A stretch of DNA of 60,000 nucleotides, taken from NCBI RefSeq assembly GCF_032854445.1, contig NC_088295.1, positions 2,732,501-2,792,500 of the forward strand, read 5' to 3'. The notes below the pieces were generated by a model. It made no database searches. It was not told where the DNA came from and worked only from the letters and a program-made list of their open reading frames with translations. The DNA comes from Liolophura sinensis. Taxonomy: Eukaryota; Mollusca; Polyplacophora; Chitonida; Chitonidae. A program made the translations under genes and the position numbers. The stretch's first letter is position 1. Every line of letters starts with the position of its first letter. Below, piece after piece: positions 42,001 through 45,724 of this stretch.

Positions 42001-44373
42001 TTTTTTCCACCTGAGAATCTGTCCATCCATGCCCTAGTATTATGCCTGCCTTGGACATGTTTGAACTGTATTCCCCATGGTACTGGGTGAACATGAACAC
42101 CAGTTAAGTTTCCCCATACATGTACATGTGTAACCTTACCTCTGCTTGTCTCCCCAGCTGCTGGTAGATGACTTACTGGTGTATAACGGAGTGCTGAACT
42201 CTGTGGGACAAGCGGCACGGGGCATCCTGCCCAACTGTACCACCCAGTCTTACCACACCATCCTCTTCTCAGATAACAAGGAGCTACTCAGGAAGGAGAG
42301 ACACACAGTCATCAGGTGAGTGAAAAGCCTTGCTGATGCCAACAAATCATGACAGGCAGTCATCAGGTGGGTGAAAAGGCTTGTTGGGGGGAGCAAATCA
42401 TGACATACAGTCATCAGGTGAGTGTAAAGGCTTGTTGACAGCAGCAAATCATGACACAGTTATTAGGTGGGTGAAAAGGCTTTTTGGCAGGAGCAAATCA
42501 TGACAGGCAGTCATCAGGTGGGTGAAAAGGCTTGTTGGGGGGAGCAAATCATGACATACAGTCATCAGGTGAGTGTAAAGGCTTGTTGACGGCAGCAAAT
42601 CATGGCACACATTCTTCAGGTGGGTCTAAAGCCTCATTTACAGCAGCAAATCATGACACACATTCATCAGGAAGGTCTAAAGCCTCGTTTACAGCAGCAA
42701 ATCATGACACACATTCATCAGGAAGGTCTAAAGCCTCGTTTACAGCAGCAAATATGTCACACATTCATCAGGAAGGTCTAAAGCCTCGTTTACAGCAGCA
42801 AATCATGACACACATTCATCAGGTGGGTGTAAAGGCTTGTTGTCAGCAGCAAATCATGACACACATTCATCAGGTGGGTGTAAAGGCTTGTTGTCAGCAG
42901 CAAATCATGACACACATTCATCAGGAAGGTCTAAAGCCTCGTTTACAGCAGCAAATCATGACACACATTCATCACGTGTGTAAAGCCTCGTTTACAGCAG
43001 CAAATATGTCACACATTCATCAGGTTAGTGTAAAGGCTTGTTGTCAGCAGCAAATATGTCACACATTCATCAGGTGGGTGTAAAGGTTTGTTGACGGCAG
43101 CAAATCATGACACACATTCTTCAGGTGGGTCTAAAGCCTCGTTTACAGCAGCAAATCATGACACACATTCATCAGGAAGGTCTAAAGCCTCGTTTACAGC
43201 AGCAAATCATGACACACATTCATCAGGAAGGTCTAAAGCCTCGTTTACAGCAGCAAATCATGACACACATTCATCAGGTGGGTGTAAAGGCTTGTTGACA
43301 GCAGCAAATATGTCACACATTCATCAGGTGGGTGTAAAGCCTCGTTTACAGCAGCAAATCATGACATACAGTCATCAGGTGAGTGAAATAGTTTGTTTAC
43401 GGCAGCAAAGCATGACACACATTCTTCATGTGGGTGTAAAGGCTTGTTGTGAGTGTAATGTGTACTGTATGTATATGGGTTATACTATGGAACAGTTTAT
43501 TCGGTGTCAGACTGCTTTGCTGTGGCTTTCTGTCATGAGGGTTACAGAAAAGGTTTGACTGATTAGCCTAGTTTAACTTCATCGCTGACATCTAATACAT
43601 GGTAACTGCCTTATAAATGAAATAGTGTTTGGTTTAGAGTGAAAAACCAACCAAATAAATAAGTCATGTAATCATTTGGATTTACCTGTACAGGTGAATA
43701 TATGTACATGTAGCTGTTCAAGCTTGTGATCCTTCTCTGGCACCTGGGGTGTAGTGGTTTCCTCCAGACTGTCCAGTTCCCTCTACTACCACTCATACAC
43801 CTGGCTCTCATCAAGTCATCAAATATGTATATATAAACATACCTGAGTACAGTGCTCATGCACCATTCTGATCAAACATAAAATACTGTTTCAGCAAACA
43901 AGAAGGTGAGCAGGATATCCAGATGCTGAATGACAAGAAAGTTGTCACACATTACAGTGATCCCAAGAAAGCACAGGCCAACAAACCAGTTAACCAAGGT
44001 ATGTGTTTATATCCAGTTAATCAAGAGGTACGTTTTTATAACCATGGTACTTTTTGATAACCAGTGAACCAAAGGAATATTTTTTATGCCCACTTAGCAA
44101 AAGTAGGTATTTCTACCCAGTTAACCAAGGTAGATCTTTCCCCCAGTTGGTTAAACTACTTGATAAAATATATTCCAGGTGCAGACGTTGTCTTCACATT
44201 GAAAATTCTAGTGTAGTTTAAAATTCCACATGTATTGAAATGTATGGAATCCATTGATGCTCTAACATCTAACCCAGTTCACACATTTATAATTTGTGAT
44301 GAGAAAATTGTTTGTGTATTTTTCAGCTCTTCGTCCTAAAACCAGTGTGCCAGCTTTGAACAAGAGGAGATAG
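1..44373 (+). CDS. KATNIP: KATNIP (katanin-interacting protein) ortholog, 29 exons, 5' end outside window
   Basis: Spliced gene model: 1-43, 675-900, 1420-1531, 2054-2242, 2755-2898, 3113-3677, 10056-10176, 14433-14573, 15027-15167, 18203-18258, 18421-18547, 18807-18880, 19194-19349, 19804-19897, 20516-20657, 22249-22446, 25838-25975, 26132-26275, 27466-27586, 30990-31167, 32359-32524, 36723-36895, 38026-38087, 39400-39510, 40432-40571, 41589-41690, 42158-42315, 43895-43998, 44327-44373. All junction phases agree and the sum is 4173 nt. Seen: four modules with a TWGD strand, an HMW.[AI]PF-type strand in three of them, and an IWNYNKS-like strand. Known of the family: KATNIP carries repeated DUF4457 domains, binds katanin subunits and microtubules, localises to the ciliary base, and is mutated in human Joubert syndrome. 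The human protein is about 1600 aa, so roughly the first 200 residues are probably upstream. Introns are long and filled with minisatellites. The assignment is strong; individual weak junctions are flagged in the exon entries. Confidence 0.9.
44..674 (+). repeat. KATNIP intron with diverged ~25-bp repeats
   Basis: From about 320 to 545 a loose repeat of the form TTTTCAGGCTGTAATGTCAA recurs with many substitutions. The rest is unique AT-rich intron. No exon seen. Confidence 0.5.
675..900 (+). CDS. KATNIP: KATNIP exon, Ser/Pro-rich linker
   Basis: Acceptor CTGTCAG, donor CCCAG|GTAGGT. Encodes a basic start (RERRRLKTPRSPQ), a Pro/Ser/Thr-rich stretch and a helical end (LLTDDQLSRITDQISAMKP). Ends in phase 2. 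No domain; it precedes the first DUF4457 module. Confidence 0.75.
901..1419 (+). other. KATNIP intron, no feature seen
   Basis: Unique AT-rich sequence with short spurious ORFs on both strands. I see no repeat or exon. Confidence 0.5.
1420..1531 (+). CDS. KATNIP: KATNIP exon, linker
   Basis: Acceptor CTGTTACAG, donor CCCAG|GTGAGT, phase 2 in and phase 0 out. Encodes a short charged helix (QQKSLVKMLGKLEQSL) followed by a Ser/Thr-rich tail. Confidence 0.78.
1586..1765 (+). mobile_element. tRNA-derived SINE, 5'-truncated copy
   Basis: Contains the body and tail of the common SINE of this window: GTGGGAAGGTCTGTCAGCAA, CTGCCCGGTTTCCTCCCACT, AAGTGAAATATTCTTGAGTA, then an (AAAT)n/A-rich tail. The tRNA-like head is missing. 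Confidence 0.8.
2054..2242 (+). CDS. KATNIP: KATNIP exon, first DUF4457 module (start)
   Basis: 63 codons, phase 0 on both sides, acceptor CACTCAG, donor AAG|GTAAGT. Contains LRLEILSTWGDPDRVGLTEI, the opening strand motif of the KATNIP module, which recurs in the exons at 20516, 30990 and 39400. Confidence 0.88.
2755..2898 (+). CDS. KATNIP: KATNIP exon, first DUF4457 module (middle)
   Basis: 48 codons, phase 0/0, acceptor TTAACAG, donor AAT|GTAAGT. Contains NMWSCKYGGNSCVSICVKL and ends EVSKIKIWNYNKSIN. The W-N-Y-N-K-S motif is diagnostic and recurs in the later modules. Confidence 0.88.
3113..3677 (+). CDS. KATNIP: KATNIP exon, end of first module plus long Ser/Pro-rich linker
   Basis: The largest exon (565 nt, phase 0 in, phase 1 out), acceptor TTATTCCAG, donor AGG|GTAAGT. 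The first part (DLSTGVRGCRVFLEEQLVFEG) closes the first module. The remaining ~150 residues are low-complexity Ser/Pro/Thr/Arg sequence and probably disordered. Confidence 0.87.
4296..4553 (+). mobile_element. SINE head with quadruplicated B-box segment
   Basis: Begins GGGCCTCCATGGCAGAGGTG (tRNA-like head). A 40-bp piece carrying GGTTGGTGTGAGTTCAA (B-box-like) is present four times (starts near 4343, 4383, 4423, 4463). It ends with TCAAATAAATAAATAA after losing most of the SINE body. Confidence 0.7.
5049..6040 (+). repeat. 52-bp minisatellite, about 19 copies
   Basis: Unit GGATGTGACATCACTGATAC + CCTCTGGGTCACTACAGACC + ACCGTGGAATCT, 52 bp. Lies in the KATNIP intron 3678-10055. The same family, reverse-complemented, forms a much larger array at 33060-36535. 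Confidence 0.95.
6041..7490 (+). other. KATNIP intron segment, weak local repeats only
   Basis: AT-rich sequence with a short duplicated phrase (CAACAATTTTCCACACTTTTGCC, in part, near 6614 and 6650). No exon or mobile element recognised. Confidence 0.4.
7530..9665 (+). repeat. composite minisatellite, ~82-bp then 85-bp unit
   Basis: Early copies (to ~8000) carry AATTAAGGTATGGATGTACA; later ones form a regular 85-bp unit (CCTGGATTGTGGTATGGATG ... TGTCCTTGTGCTCA), about 20 copies. GTGCTCACCTG in each unit is the complement of a strong donor-like CAGGTGAGC. Confidence 0.92.
9684..9952 (-). mobile_element. tRNA-derived SINE, minus orientation
   Basis: Diverged full-length copy. On the plus strand it runs from TTTATTTGTATATTTATTTT through TGAATACTTCACTTATGTGA and GCAGAGCCCTGAGGAAGCCC to a degenerate tRNA-like head near 9950. 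Lies at the end of the 85-bp array. Confidence 0.75.
10056..10176 (+). CDS. KATNIP: KATNIP exon, basic linker
   Basis: Acceptor TTGTTACAG, donor GACAG|GTGAGA, phase 1 in and phase 2 out. Encodes a Lys/Arg/Ser-rich segment (QLKCRRGSGSKSPRKSKRMA). It lies between two very long introns and is supported by phase and splice sites. Confidence 0.72.
10260..11290 (+). repeat. 30-bp minisatellite, about 33 copies
   Basis: Unit GATGAGAGCAGTTTGGTTAA + TCCTGCTTGT with variants. The last copies (from ~11125) are nearly identical and the early ones are more diverged. Lies in the KATNIP intron 10177-14432. Confidence 0.93.
11300..14432 (+). other. KATNIP intron segment without tandem repeats
   Basis: Mostly unique. 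Holds a possible degraded inverted-repeat element (11809-12981) and a 62-codon plus-strand open stretch ending at the TAA near 11804 (RIFGVNRVGQALGDRDWVAH...) of unknown origin. No exon with matching phase was found. Confidence 0.4.
11809..12981. mobile_element. possible non-autonomous DNA transposon with imperfect TIRs
   Basis: Left end AATTTAAGTAGTGGTCCCAA + TTATAAAG. The right end, read in reverse complement, has TTTTTAAGTTGGTGCAGCGC + ATATTATAAAG. The match is imperfect and no target duplication was seen. Confidence 0.28.
14433..14573 (+). CDS. KATNIP: KATNIP exon, Pro-rich linker
   Basis: Acceptor GTGATCTCAG, donor AAAAG|GTAGGC, phase 2/2. Contains LDARPPRPPDCKAED and a hydrophobic end (SLFAVPKLGQLPK). 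No recognised domain. Confidence 0.72.
14574..15026 (+). other. KATNIP intron, nothing recognised
   Basis: AT-rich unique sequence between two exons. No repeat or ORF of note. Confidence 0.5.
15027..15167 (+). CDS. KATNIP: KATNIP exon, linker
   Basis: Acceptor TTCTGTAG, donor ACAT|GTAAAC, phase 2/2. Encodes an Ala/His-rich segment and then SRRPGWLDTMFEDD. The acidic end continues into the next exon (IEDDDAQSVPSWL), which supports the join across a 3-kb repeat-filled intron. Confidence 0.72.
15445..17050 (+). repeat. 25-bp minisatellite, about 64 copies
   Basis: Unit CAGGCCTCAAACTCTCTGTT + ATGTC alternating with a CAGACCTCCAATTCTCTGTT + ATRTC variant. Because 25 is not a multiple of 3 yet the unit lacks stops in all plus frames, three overlapping ORFs (up to 578 codons) result. 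It lies in a KATNIP intron and is not coding. Confidence 0.95.
17640..18202 (+). repeat. 41-bp minisatellite built on the 3' splice-site tract
   Basis: About 13 copies of TATTGGGTACATTTTCTTGT + TTCTGGACAAACATGTGATAA, some with TTTTGTTGTTTCAG. The last copy is the real acceptor of the exon at 18203. Confidence 0.9.
18203..18258 (+). CDS. KATNIP: KATNIP exon, short acidic segment
   Basis: 56 nt, phase 2 in and phase 1 out, donor GATG|GTAGGT. Encodes EDDDAQSVPSWLRKEEID. Its acceptor (TTTTGTTGTTTCAG) is the last copy of the 41-bp array that fills the preceding intron. Confidence 0.75.
18421..18547 (+). CDS. KATNIP: KATNIP exon, linker
   Basis: Acceptor TGTGTTTCAG, donor CCAGG|GTATAT, phase 1 in and phase 2 out. 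Encodes DYFDNPPGNCRVSRVGVAHP and then ELLDWDDEISADWPTPG. The aromatic/acidic composition matches its neighbours. Confidence 0.78.
18807..18880 (+). CDS. KATNIP: KATNIP exon, short linker
   Basis: Acceptor TTTCCTTAG, donor GAAG|GTAAGG, phase 2 in and phase 1 out. Encodes VDHLSTVFDDGLTETKPKSP. Confidence 0.75.
19194..19349 (+). CDS. KATNIP: KATNIP exon, charged helical segment
   Basis: Acceptor TACGTGCAG, phase 1/1. Encodes a probable amphipathic helix (MQRIQKNRARWRDNQQKKLE) followed by ESWGSLNLFNHS. The donor ACTG|GTCAGC is weak at +3 but is the GT that keeps phase with the next exon. Confidence 0.78.
19804..19897 (+). CDS. KATNIP: KATNIP exon, linker
   Basis: Acceptor TATAACAG, donor GATGA|GTAAGT, phase 1 in and phase 2 out. 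Encodes DDVLDEYLVPSKKSSAKPAK and a Lys/Ala/Pro-rich end, leading into the second DUF4457 module. Confidence 0.8.
19898..20515 (+). other. KATNIP intron, nothing recognised
   Basis: Unique AT-rich sequence without tandem repeats. Confidence 0.5.
20516..20657 (+). CDS. KATNIP: KATNIP exon, second DUF4457 module (start)
   Basis: Acceptor TTTGGCAG, donor CCAAG|GTAACT, phase 2 in and phase 0 out. Contains LEINIQTTWGDKHYVGLTGI, the clearest example of the module's opening strand, ending GDPVQVSK. Confidence 0.92.
20665..21985 (+). repeat. 62-bp minisatellite, about 21 copies
   Basis: Unit CTGTCTGTACTTACTGCTCA + CACAAGCTACATAAATGATA + CGGTGAAAACCATGCGGTGA + AA. Very homogeneous. It begins almost directly after the donor at 20658, but the unit does not copy the exon. 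Confidence 0.95.
22249..22446 (+). CDS. KATNIP: KATNIP exon, second DUF4457 module (middle)
   Basis: 66 codons, phase 0/0, acceptor TTACCAG, donor CTGG|GTAAGT. Contains IADPLDINVLPGYGKDPR, VANLVDGVNRTRDDIHMWLA and FEKPCRVAMIRVW. The intron splits the conserved W from NYNKS. Confidence 0.93.
22695..22945 (+). repeat. diverged copies of the upstream exon end and donor
   Basis: At ~22700 GGTCAGAGTCTGGGTAAGCG repeats the true exon end and donor at 22430-22455 (GATCAGAGTCTGGGTAAGTG). A weaker copy is at ~22800 (GATCGTGATCTGGGTATC). Confidence 0.65.
23325..25765 (+). repeat. 57-bp minisatellite, about 42 copies, open on both strands
   Basis: Unit CATGTACATGACTGGGAATA + CACCAGGGGACTGCTCTAAT + GTGGCCACTCTGACATA. 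The period is divisible by three and lacks stops, so ORFs of over 800 codons appear on both strands. It sits inside the KATNIP intron that splits W|NYNKS, so I treat it as non-coding. Confidence 0.96.
25838..25975 (+). CDS. KATNIP: KATNIP exon, second DUF4457 module (end)
   Basis: 46 codons, phase 0/0, acceptor CTCCACAG, donor GAT|GTAAGT. Begins NYNKSRIHSYRGAKDVVMKL, completing the WNYNKS motif, and continues DGCVIFKGEIARACGG. Confidence 0.93.
26132..26275 (+). CDS. KATNIP: KATNIP exon, module end and acidic linker
   Basis: 48 codons, phase 0/0, acceptor TCTACAG, donor GAT|GTAAGG. TILFSVDEGILEAVSKHD parallels YHTILFSD in the fourth module. An acidic stretch (GFSDDDVEDDVPFE) follows. Confidence 0.88.
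26520..27420 (+). repeat. 49-bp minisatellite, about 17 copies
   Basis: Unit CATCACTCACCTGTAGTCAA + CACAACAGTGTTTGGTTGTT + GTTTATTGA with length variants. In the KATNIP intron 26276-27465. Confidence 0.92.
27466..27586 (+). CDS. KATNIP: KATNIP exon; its 3' end seeds a 30-copy array
   Basis: Acceptor GGTTGTAG, donor CAAA|GTGAGT, phase 0 in and phase 1 out. Encodes a linker ending VTMEGNVLVYKGQ. The last ~50 nt and the donor are copied about 30 times in the following intron. I place the splice at the first copy because only that one is joined to upstream coding sequence. Confidence 0.85.
27587..30930 (+). repeat. 112/108-bp minisatellite copying exon end plus 5' splice site, 30 copies
   Basis: Each unit contains GTCACTGTAGAGGGCAATGT + ACTGGTCTACAAGGGACAAA followed by GTGAGT, then ~60 bp of intron-derived sequence (GGTTTATATATGGACATTAC ...). 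About 13 copies lack four bases at the junction (CAAAGAGTC), which removes the GT donor. The exon-like part keeps the VTVEGNVLVYKGQ frame. Confidence 0.96.
30990..31167 (+). CDS. KATNIP: KATNIP exon, third DUF4457 module (start)
   Basis: Acceptor CATTCACAG, donor GACAA|GTGAGC, phase 1 in and phase 2 out. Contains LELNFTSTWGDLHYLGLTGL and then EVVGKDGEALPVTLRKLKAK. Confidence 0.9.
31300..32310 (+). repeat. 40-bp minisatellite, about 25 copies
   Basis: Unit TGACAGTGAGTGTATCTACG + TGTACATGTGGATGTCACCC. Each unit contains the donor-like CAGTGAGT. It lies downstream of the exon ending at 31167 (GGACAA|GTGAGC), to which it is only loosely similar. Confidence 0.93.
32359..32524 (+). CDS. KATNIP: KATNIP exon, third DUF4457 module (middle)
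   Basis: Acceptor CTGTTACAG, donor AGAGGG|GTAAGC, phase 2 in and phase 0 out. Contains DEHMWLIPFTDGHNHTLTVD and IAGLRIWNYNKSPEDTYRG. The final ~30 nt with the donor are repeated seven times downstream. Confidence 0.92.
32525..32885 (+). repeat. 56-bp repeat copying exon end plus 5' splice site, about 7 copies
   Basis: Unit GATAAATCACCAGAGGATAC + TTACAGAGGG + GTAAGCTCAATGTTTGATTG + ATCTCT. The first 30 bp duplicate the end of the exon at 32359-32524, and the donor GTAAGC is kept in each copy. Confidence 0.95.
33060..36535 (-). repeat. 52-bp minisatellite, about 61 copies, inverted relative to 5049-6040
   Basis: Same family as the array at 5 kb but reverse-complemented (CCAGATTCCACGGTGGTCTG + TAGTGACCCAGAGGGTATCA + GTGATGTCACAT). 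Interrupted by a SINE at 33909-34176. In the KATNIP intron 32525-36722. Confidence 0.95.
33897..34188 (-). mobile_element. intact tRNA-derived SINE with 12-bp target-site duplication
   Basis: Element 33909-34176, flanked by GCCATCAGTGAT at 33897-33908 and 34177-34188. On the minus strand it starts GGGGCCTCCGTGGCTCAGTC + GGTTAGCGCGCTAGCGC (A-box-like), has GGTCGCTGTGAGTTCAAG (B-box-like), and ends GTAAAACACCAATCAAAC with an A-tract. The most complete copy in the window. Confidence 0.92.
36723..36895 (+). CDS. KATNIP: KATNIP exon, third DUF4457 module (end)
   Basis: Acceptor CTACTTTCAG, donor TTGAG|GTTAGT, phase 0 in and phase 2 out. AKIVHVKVDGRLVSPPDGYL matches the corresponding strand of the second module (DVVMKLDG). 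It ends in a Ser/Gln-rich linker. Confidence 0.88.
36920..37725 (+). repeat. 42-bp minisatellite, about 19 copies
   Basis: Unit GATTGCAGATGGGCTTTCCC + AGACAGATGTTATCCTATGC + TT. The period is divisible by three and gives ORFs in several frames on both strands. In the KATNIP intron 36896-38025. Confidence 0.94.
38026..38087 (+). CDS. KATNIP: KATNIP exon, short linker into fourth module
   Basis: 62 nt, acceptor CATTACAG, phase 2 in and phase 1 out. Encodes PGSSVDVPSQEYEAVQMPCG. The donor GGAT|GTATCC is weak, but it is the only nearby GT that restores frame with the next exon and yields MPCGFIYQFHLLSTWGD across the junction. Confidence 0.75.
38208..38470 (+). mobile_element. tRNA-derived SINE, plus orientation
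   Basis: Head CCTCCATGGCCAAGGTGGTT, then GCTGCGAGTTTAAGTCCAAC (B-box-like), GGTTTCCTCTGGGCTCTGGT, AAGTGAAATATTCTTGAGTG and an (AAAT)n tail. Confidence 0.85.
38565..39290 (+). repeat. 24-bp minisatellite, about 30 copies
   Basis: Unit CTTCAGGCAGGTGATAATCA + TACA with ATGCAG and GATATTC variants. The period is divisible by three, so ~250-codon ORFs appear in three frames on two strands. In the KATNIP intron 38088-39399. Confidence 0.95.
39400..39510 (+). CDS. KATNIP: KATNIP exon, fourth DUF4457 module (start)
   Basis: Contains IYQFHLLSTWGDPYYIGLNG and LEFYDGQFNHIPLAEN; donor AACA|GTAAGT. The acceptor is ambiguous. GACATAAG|TC keeps phase 1 from the previous exon. The stronger-looking CTACCAG 11 nt downstream would shift the frame. 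Out phase is 1. Confidence 0.85.
39821..40174 (+). mobile_element. second SINE-like family, plus copy, with 9-bp TSD
   Basis: Element ~39830-40165 flanked by ATTGACTGA. Core phrases GATAGTGCAACAACTGGTTG, GTCTCAGTGAAGCAGCGCTA and GGAGGCACATTACACGTACA recur in the minus copy at 53146-53490. Tail AGCACTCACTCACTCATTC. Confidence 0.8.
40432..40571 (+). CDS. KATNIP: KATNIP exon, fourth DUF4457 module (middle)
   Basis: Acceptor GTTATTTCAG, donor CATGTG|GTAAGT, phase 1 in and phase 0 out. Contains AAYPDSVNVLDNVKNDVRTP and GRHMWIAPVLPHV. The last ~30 nt and donor seed the following 42-bp array. Confidence 0.9.
40572..41410 (+). repeat. 42-bp minisatellite copying exon end plus 5' splice site, about 19 copies
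   Basis: Unit CTCACTCCTGTTCTGCCTCA + TGTGGTAAGTACATCCAGAA + AT. CTCCTGTTCTGCCTCATGTG|GTAAGTACAT is exactly the end of the exon at 40432-40571 with its donor. Confidence 0.95.
41589..41690 (+). CDS. KATNIP: KATNIP exon, fourth DUF4457 module
   Basis: 34 codons, phase 0/0, acceptor CTTCTTGCAG, donor GCT|GTAAAT. VNRVYVIFDQPTTVSMIKLW is followed by NYSKTPNRGTKDFA, the fourth WNY[N/S]K motif. Confidence 0.92.
42158..42315 (+). CDS. KATNIP: KATNIP exon, fourth DUF4457 module (end)
   Basis: Acceptor TCTCCCCAG, donor ATCAG|GTGAGT, phase 0 in and phase 2 out. LLVDDLLVYNGVLNSVGQAA, then YHTILFSDNKELLRKERHTV. The exon end and donor seed a 51-bp array. Confidence 0.92.
42316..43450 (+). repeat. 51-bp minisatellite copying exon end plus 5' splice site, about 22 copies
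   Basis: Unit contains GACACACATTCATCAG|GTGGGTGTAAAG, versus the true exon end GACACACAGTCATCAG|GTGAGTGAAAAG. In many copies the junction reads CATCAGGAAGGTC, losing the GT at the exon border. Confidence 0.94.
43612..43830 (+). mobile_element. degraded SINE fragment(s)
   Basis: AAAAACCAACCAAATAAATAA resembles the SINE tail, and GTTTCCTCCAGACTGTCCAG the SINE body. Heavily diverged. Confidence 0.35.
43895..43998 (+). CDS. KATNIP: KATNIP exon, C-terminal tail
   Basis: Acceptor CTGTTTCAG, donor CCAAG|GTATGT, phase 2 in and phase 1 out. Encodes KQEGEQDIQMLNDKKVVTHY and a Lys-rich end. Diverged copies of its last ~16 nt with the donor occur just downstream. Confidence 0.87.
43999..44150 (+). repeat. 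diverged ~40-bp copies of exon end plus donor
   Basis: The true border CCAGTTAACCAAG|GTATGT is echoed by CCAGTTAATCAAGAGGTACG, CCAGTGAACCAAAGG and CCCAGTTAACCAAGGTAGAT within 150 bp. Confidence 0.7.
44327..44373 (+). CDS. KATNIP: KATNIP terminal coding exon
   Basis: Acceptor GTATTTTTCAG, phase 1 in. Encodes LRPKTSVPALNKRR and a TAG stop at 44371-44373. This ends the frame carried through all previous exons. Confidence 0.88.
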
Positions 44374-45470
44374 TTCCCCTGTAATCATGTCCAGCAGACA
44401 CAGGGTTAACAGGCCAGGTCGGGGTTTGAACCAAGGACTTAACTTTATATTCATGCATACATTAGAGCTGCATGAACAGTGCTAGCTTGGGATCAGTGTA
44501 GTGAAGCTTTCAAAGAAGTGTACATGACCCTATCTGCCCATATAGAACTGACTCAAGTACAAAATCACTTGAGCAACTTTTAACAACACAAAGTGGAATG
44601 CCGACAATGTTGAACTTATTTTTGACTTAAATATCATATCTAATGTCTAAAACCATAGGCATTCCTACATGTAATATGTACATTTTCAAATGTGTGATGA
44701 CAGCTTTAATGGCTTTGATTTTATTCCAAGCTTCATCTAATTTCATTGCCCACGTTGTTTTTACATTTGAATGCCATTGAAATTTTGCTGTCCAGATTTT
44801 TGTTACCCATTTTGGAAAAGTTTCAGCATTAGTGTTATGGACATAATCAAACATGTGAAATGTACACGAAGGTGTGGTTTGAGGTGTGAATGGTGTGGAA
44901 TGAGGGGCAGGGGGGTATACGCTCAAGTGTGATAAAGATCAGATCTAGTGGAGTTAAGATGCTGAGTAGTTTGTTTGGGGTTGTGAAGTTGTTTATTATG
45001 TGTGGTTTCCGAGGTTTCATCTGGTGCATGTAAACAAACAGGAAATTATGTGTTTGTGTGACATGCAAAAGAAATGTGTATTGTTATGTGTTTGTTCTTT
45101 GGAAAGACCGTTTTCAAATGAAATGTAGATGAATACGAGTTTATGTGACATGTTATGGTACTACGCCTAATGTGTATAACATCCTGTGTGATATGAACTG
45201 TGATACACAAACAGATGGGCATAATTACATGTGTTCAGGTTTATCTTAAAGGTTATTTTTATACAAGCTCACAAAATATACATTAATTCTTTTTACTAGA
45301 CTCCCGTCCACAACCTATCGAAGTACCTGTATTTACCATGGTTATTACATGTGCTATTGTTGTTTACACAATTCTCTTGTACATAATCTTATTATGAATG
45401 AAAATACAACTGGTTGATAAACACCTGCATATCTTTGTGTGCGTTGCATGTGATTTATTGTTTAAACGAT
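44374..45470 (+). other. KATNIP: presumed KATNIP 3' UTR and downstream sequence
   Basis: AT-rich sequence with no coding signal I trust and no large repeat. I see no clear AATAAA before the SINE at 45471, so the transcript end is not placed. The minus-strand ORF at 44627-44926 has no recognisable features. Confidence 0.4.
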
Positions 45471-45692
45471 GATTTATTTATTAATTTCATTGGTATTTTA
45501 TGCAGTACTTAAGAATGTTCCACTTATGTGGTGGCAGGCAGGCAGCATTAGGTGGGAGGAAACCAGGCAGAGACCGAGGGAAATCCACAACCATCGGCAG
45601 GTTGCTGCTGTTCCAATGTAGAAATGGTGACAAAAGCAGCGTGAGTTTGACTTGAACTTATAGCGACCATATTGGTGAGAGGCTCAAGTGTC
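45471..45692 (-). mobile_element. tRNA-derived SINE, minus orientation, diverged
   Basis: (TTTA)n, then TTAAGAATGTTCCACTTATG, GGAGGAAACCAGGCAGAGAC, and CATATTGGTGAGAGGCTCAA near the head side. Confidence 0.75.
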
Positions 45693-45724
45693 ATGTTGAC
45701 ACCAGCCTTCTTTTACTATAGCAA

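Noticed and set aside
42532-43558. ORFs of 183 and 156 codons
   Set aside because: Open frames through the 51-bp array in a KATNIP intron.
44627-45068. Minus-strand ORFs of 99 and 73 codons downstream of KATNIP
   Set aside because: No recognisable domain, no splice context, AT-rich; likely chance ORFs in the 3' UTR.
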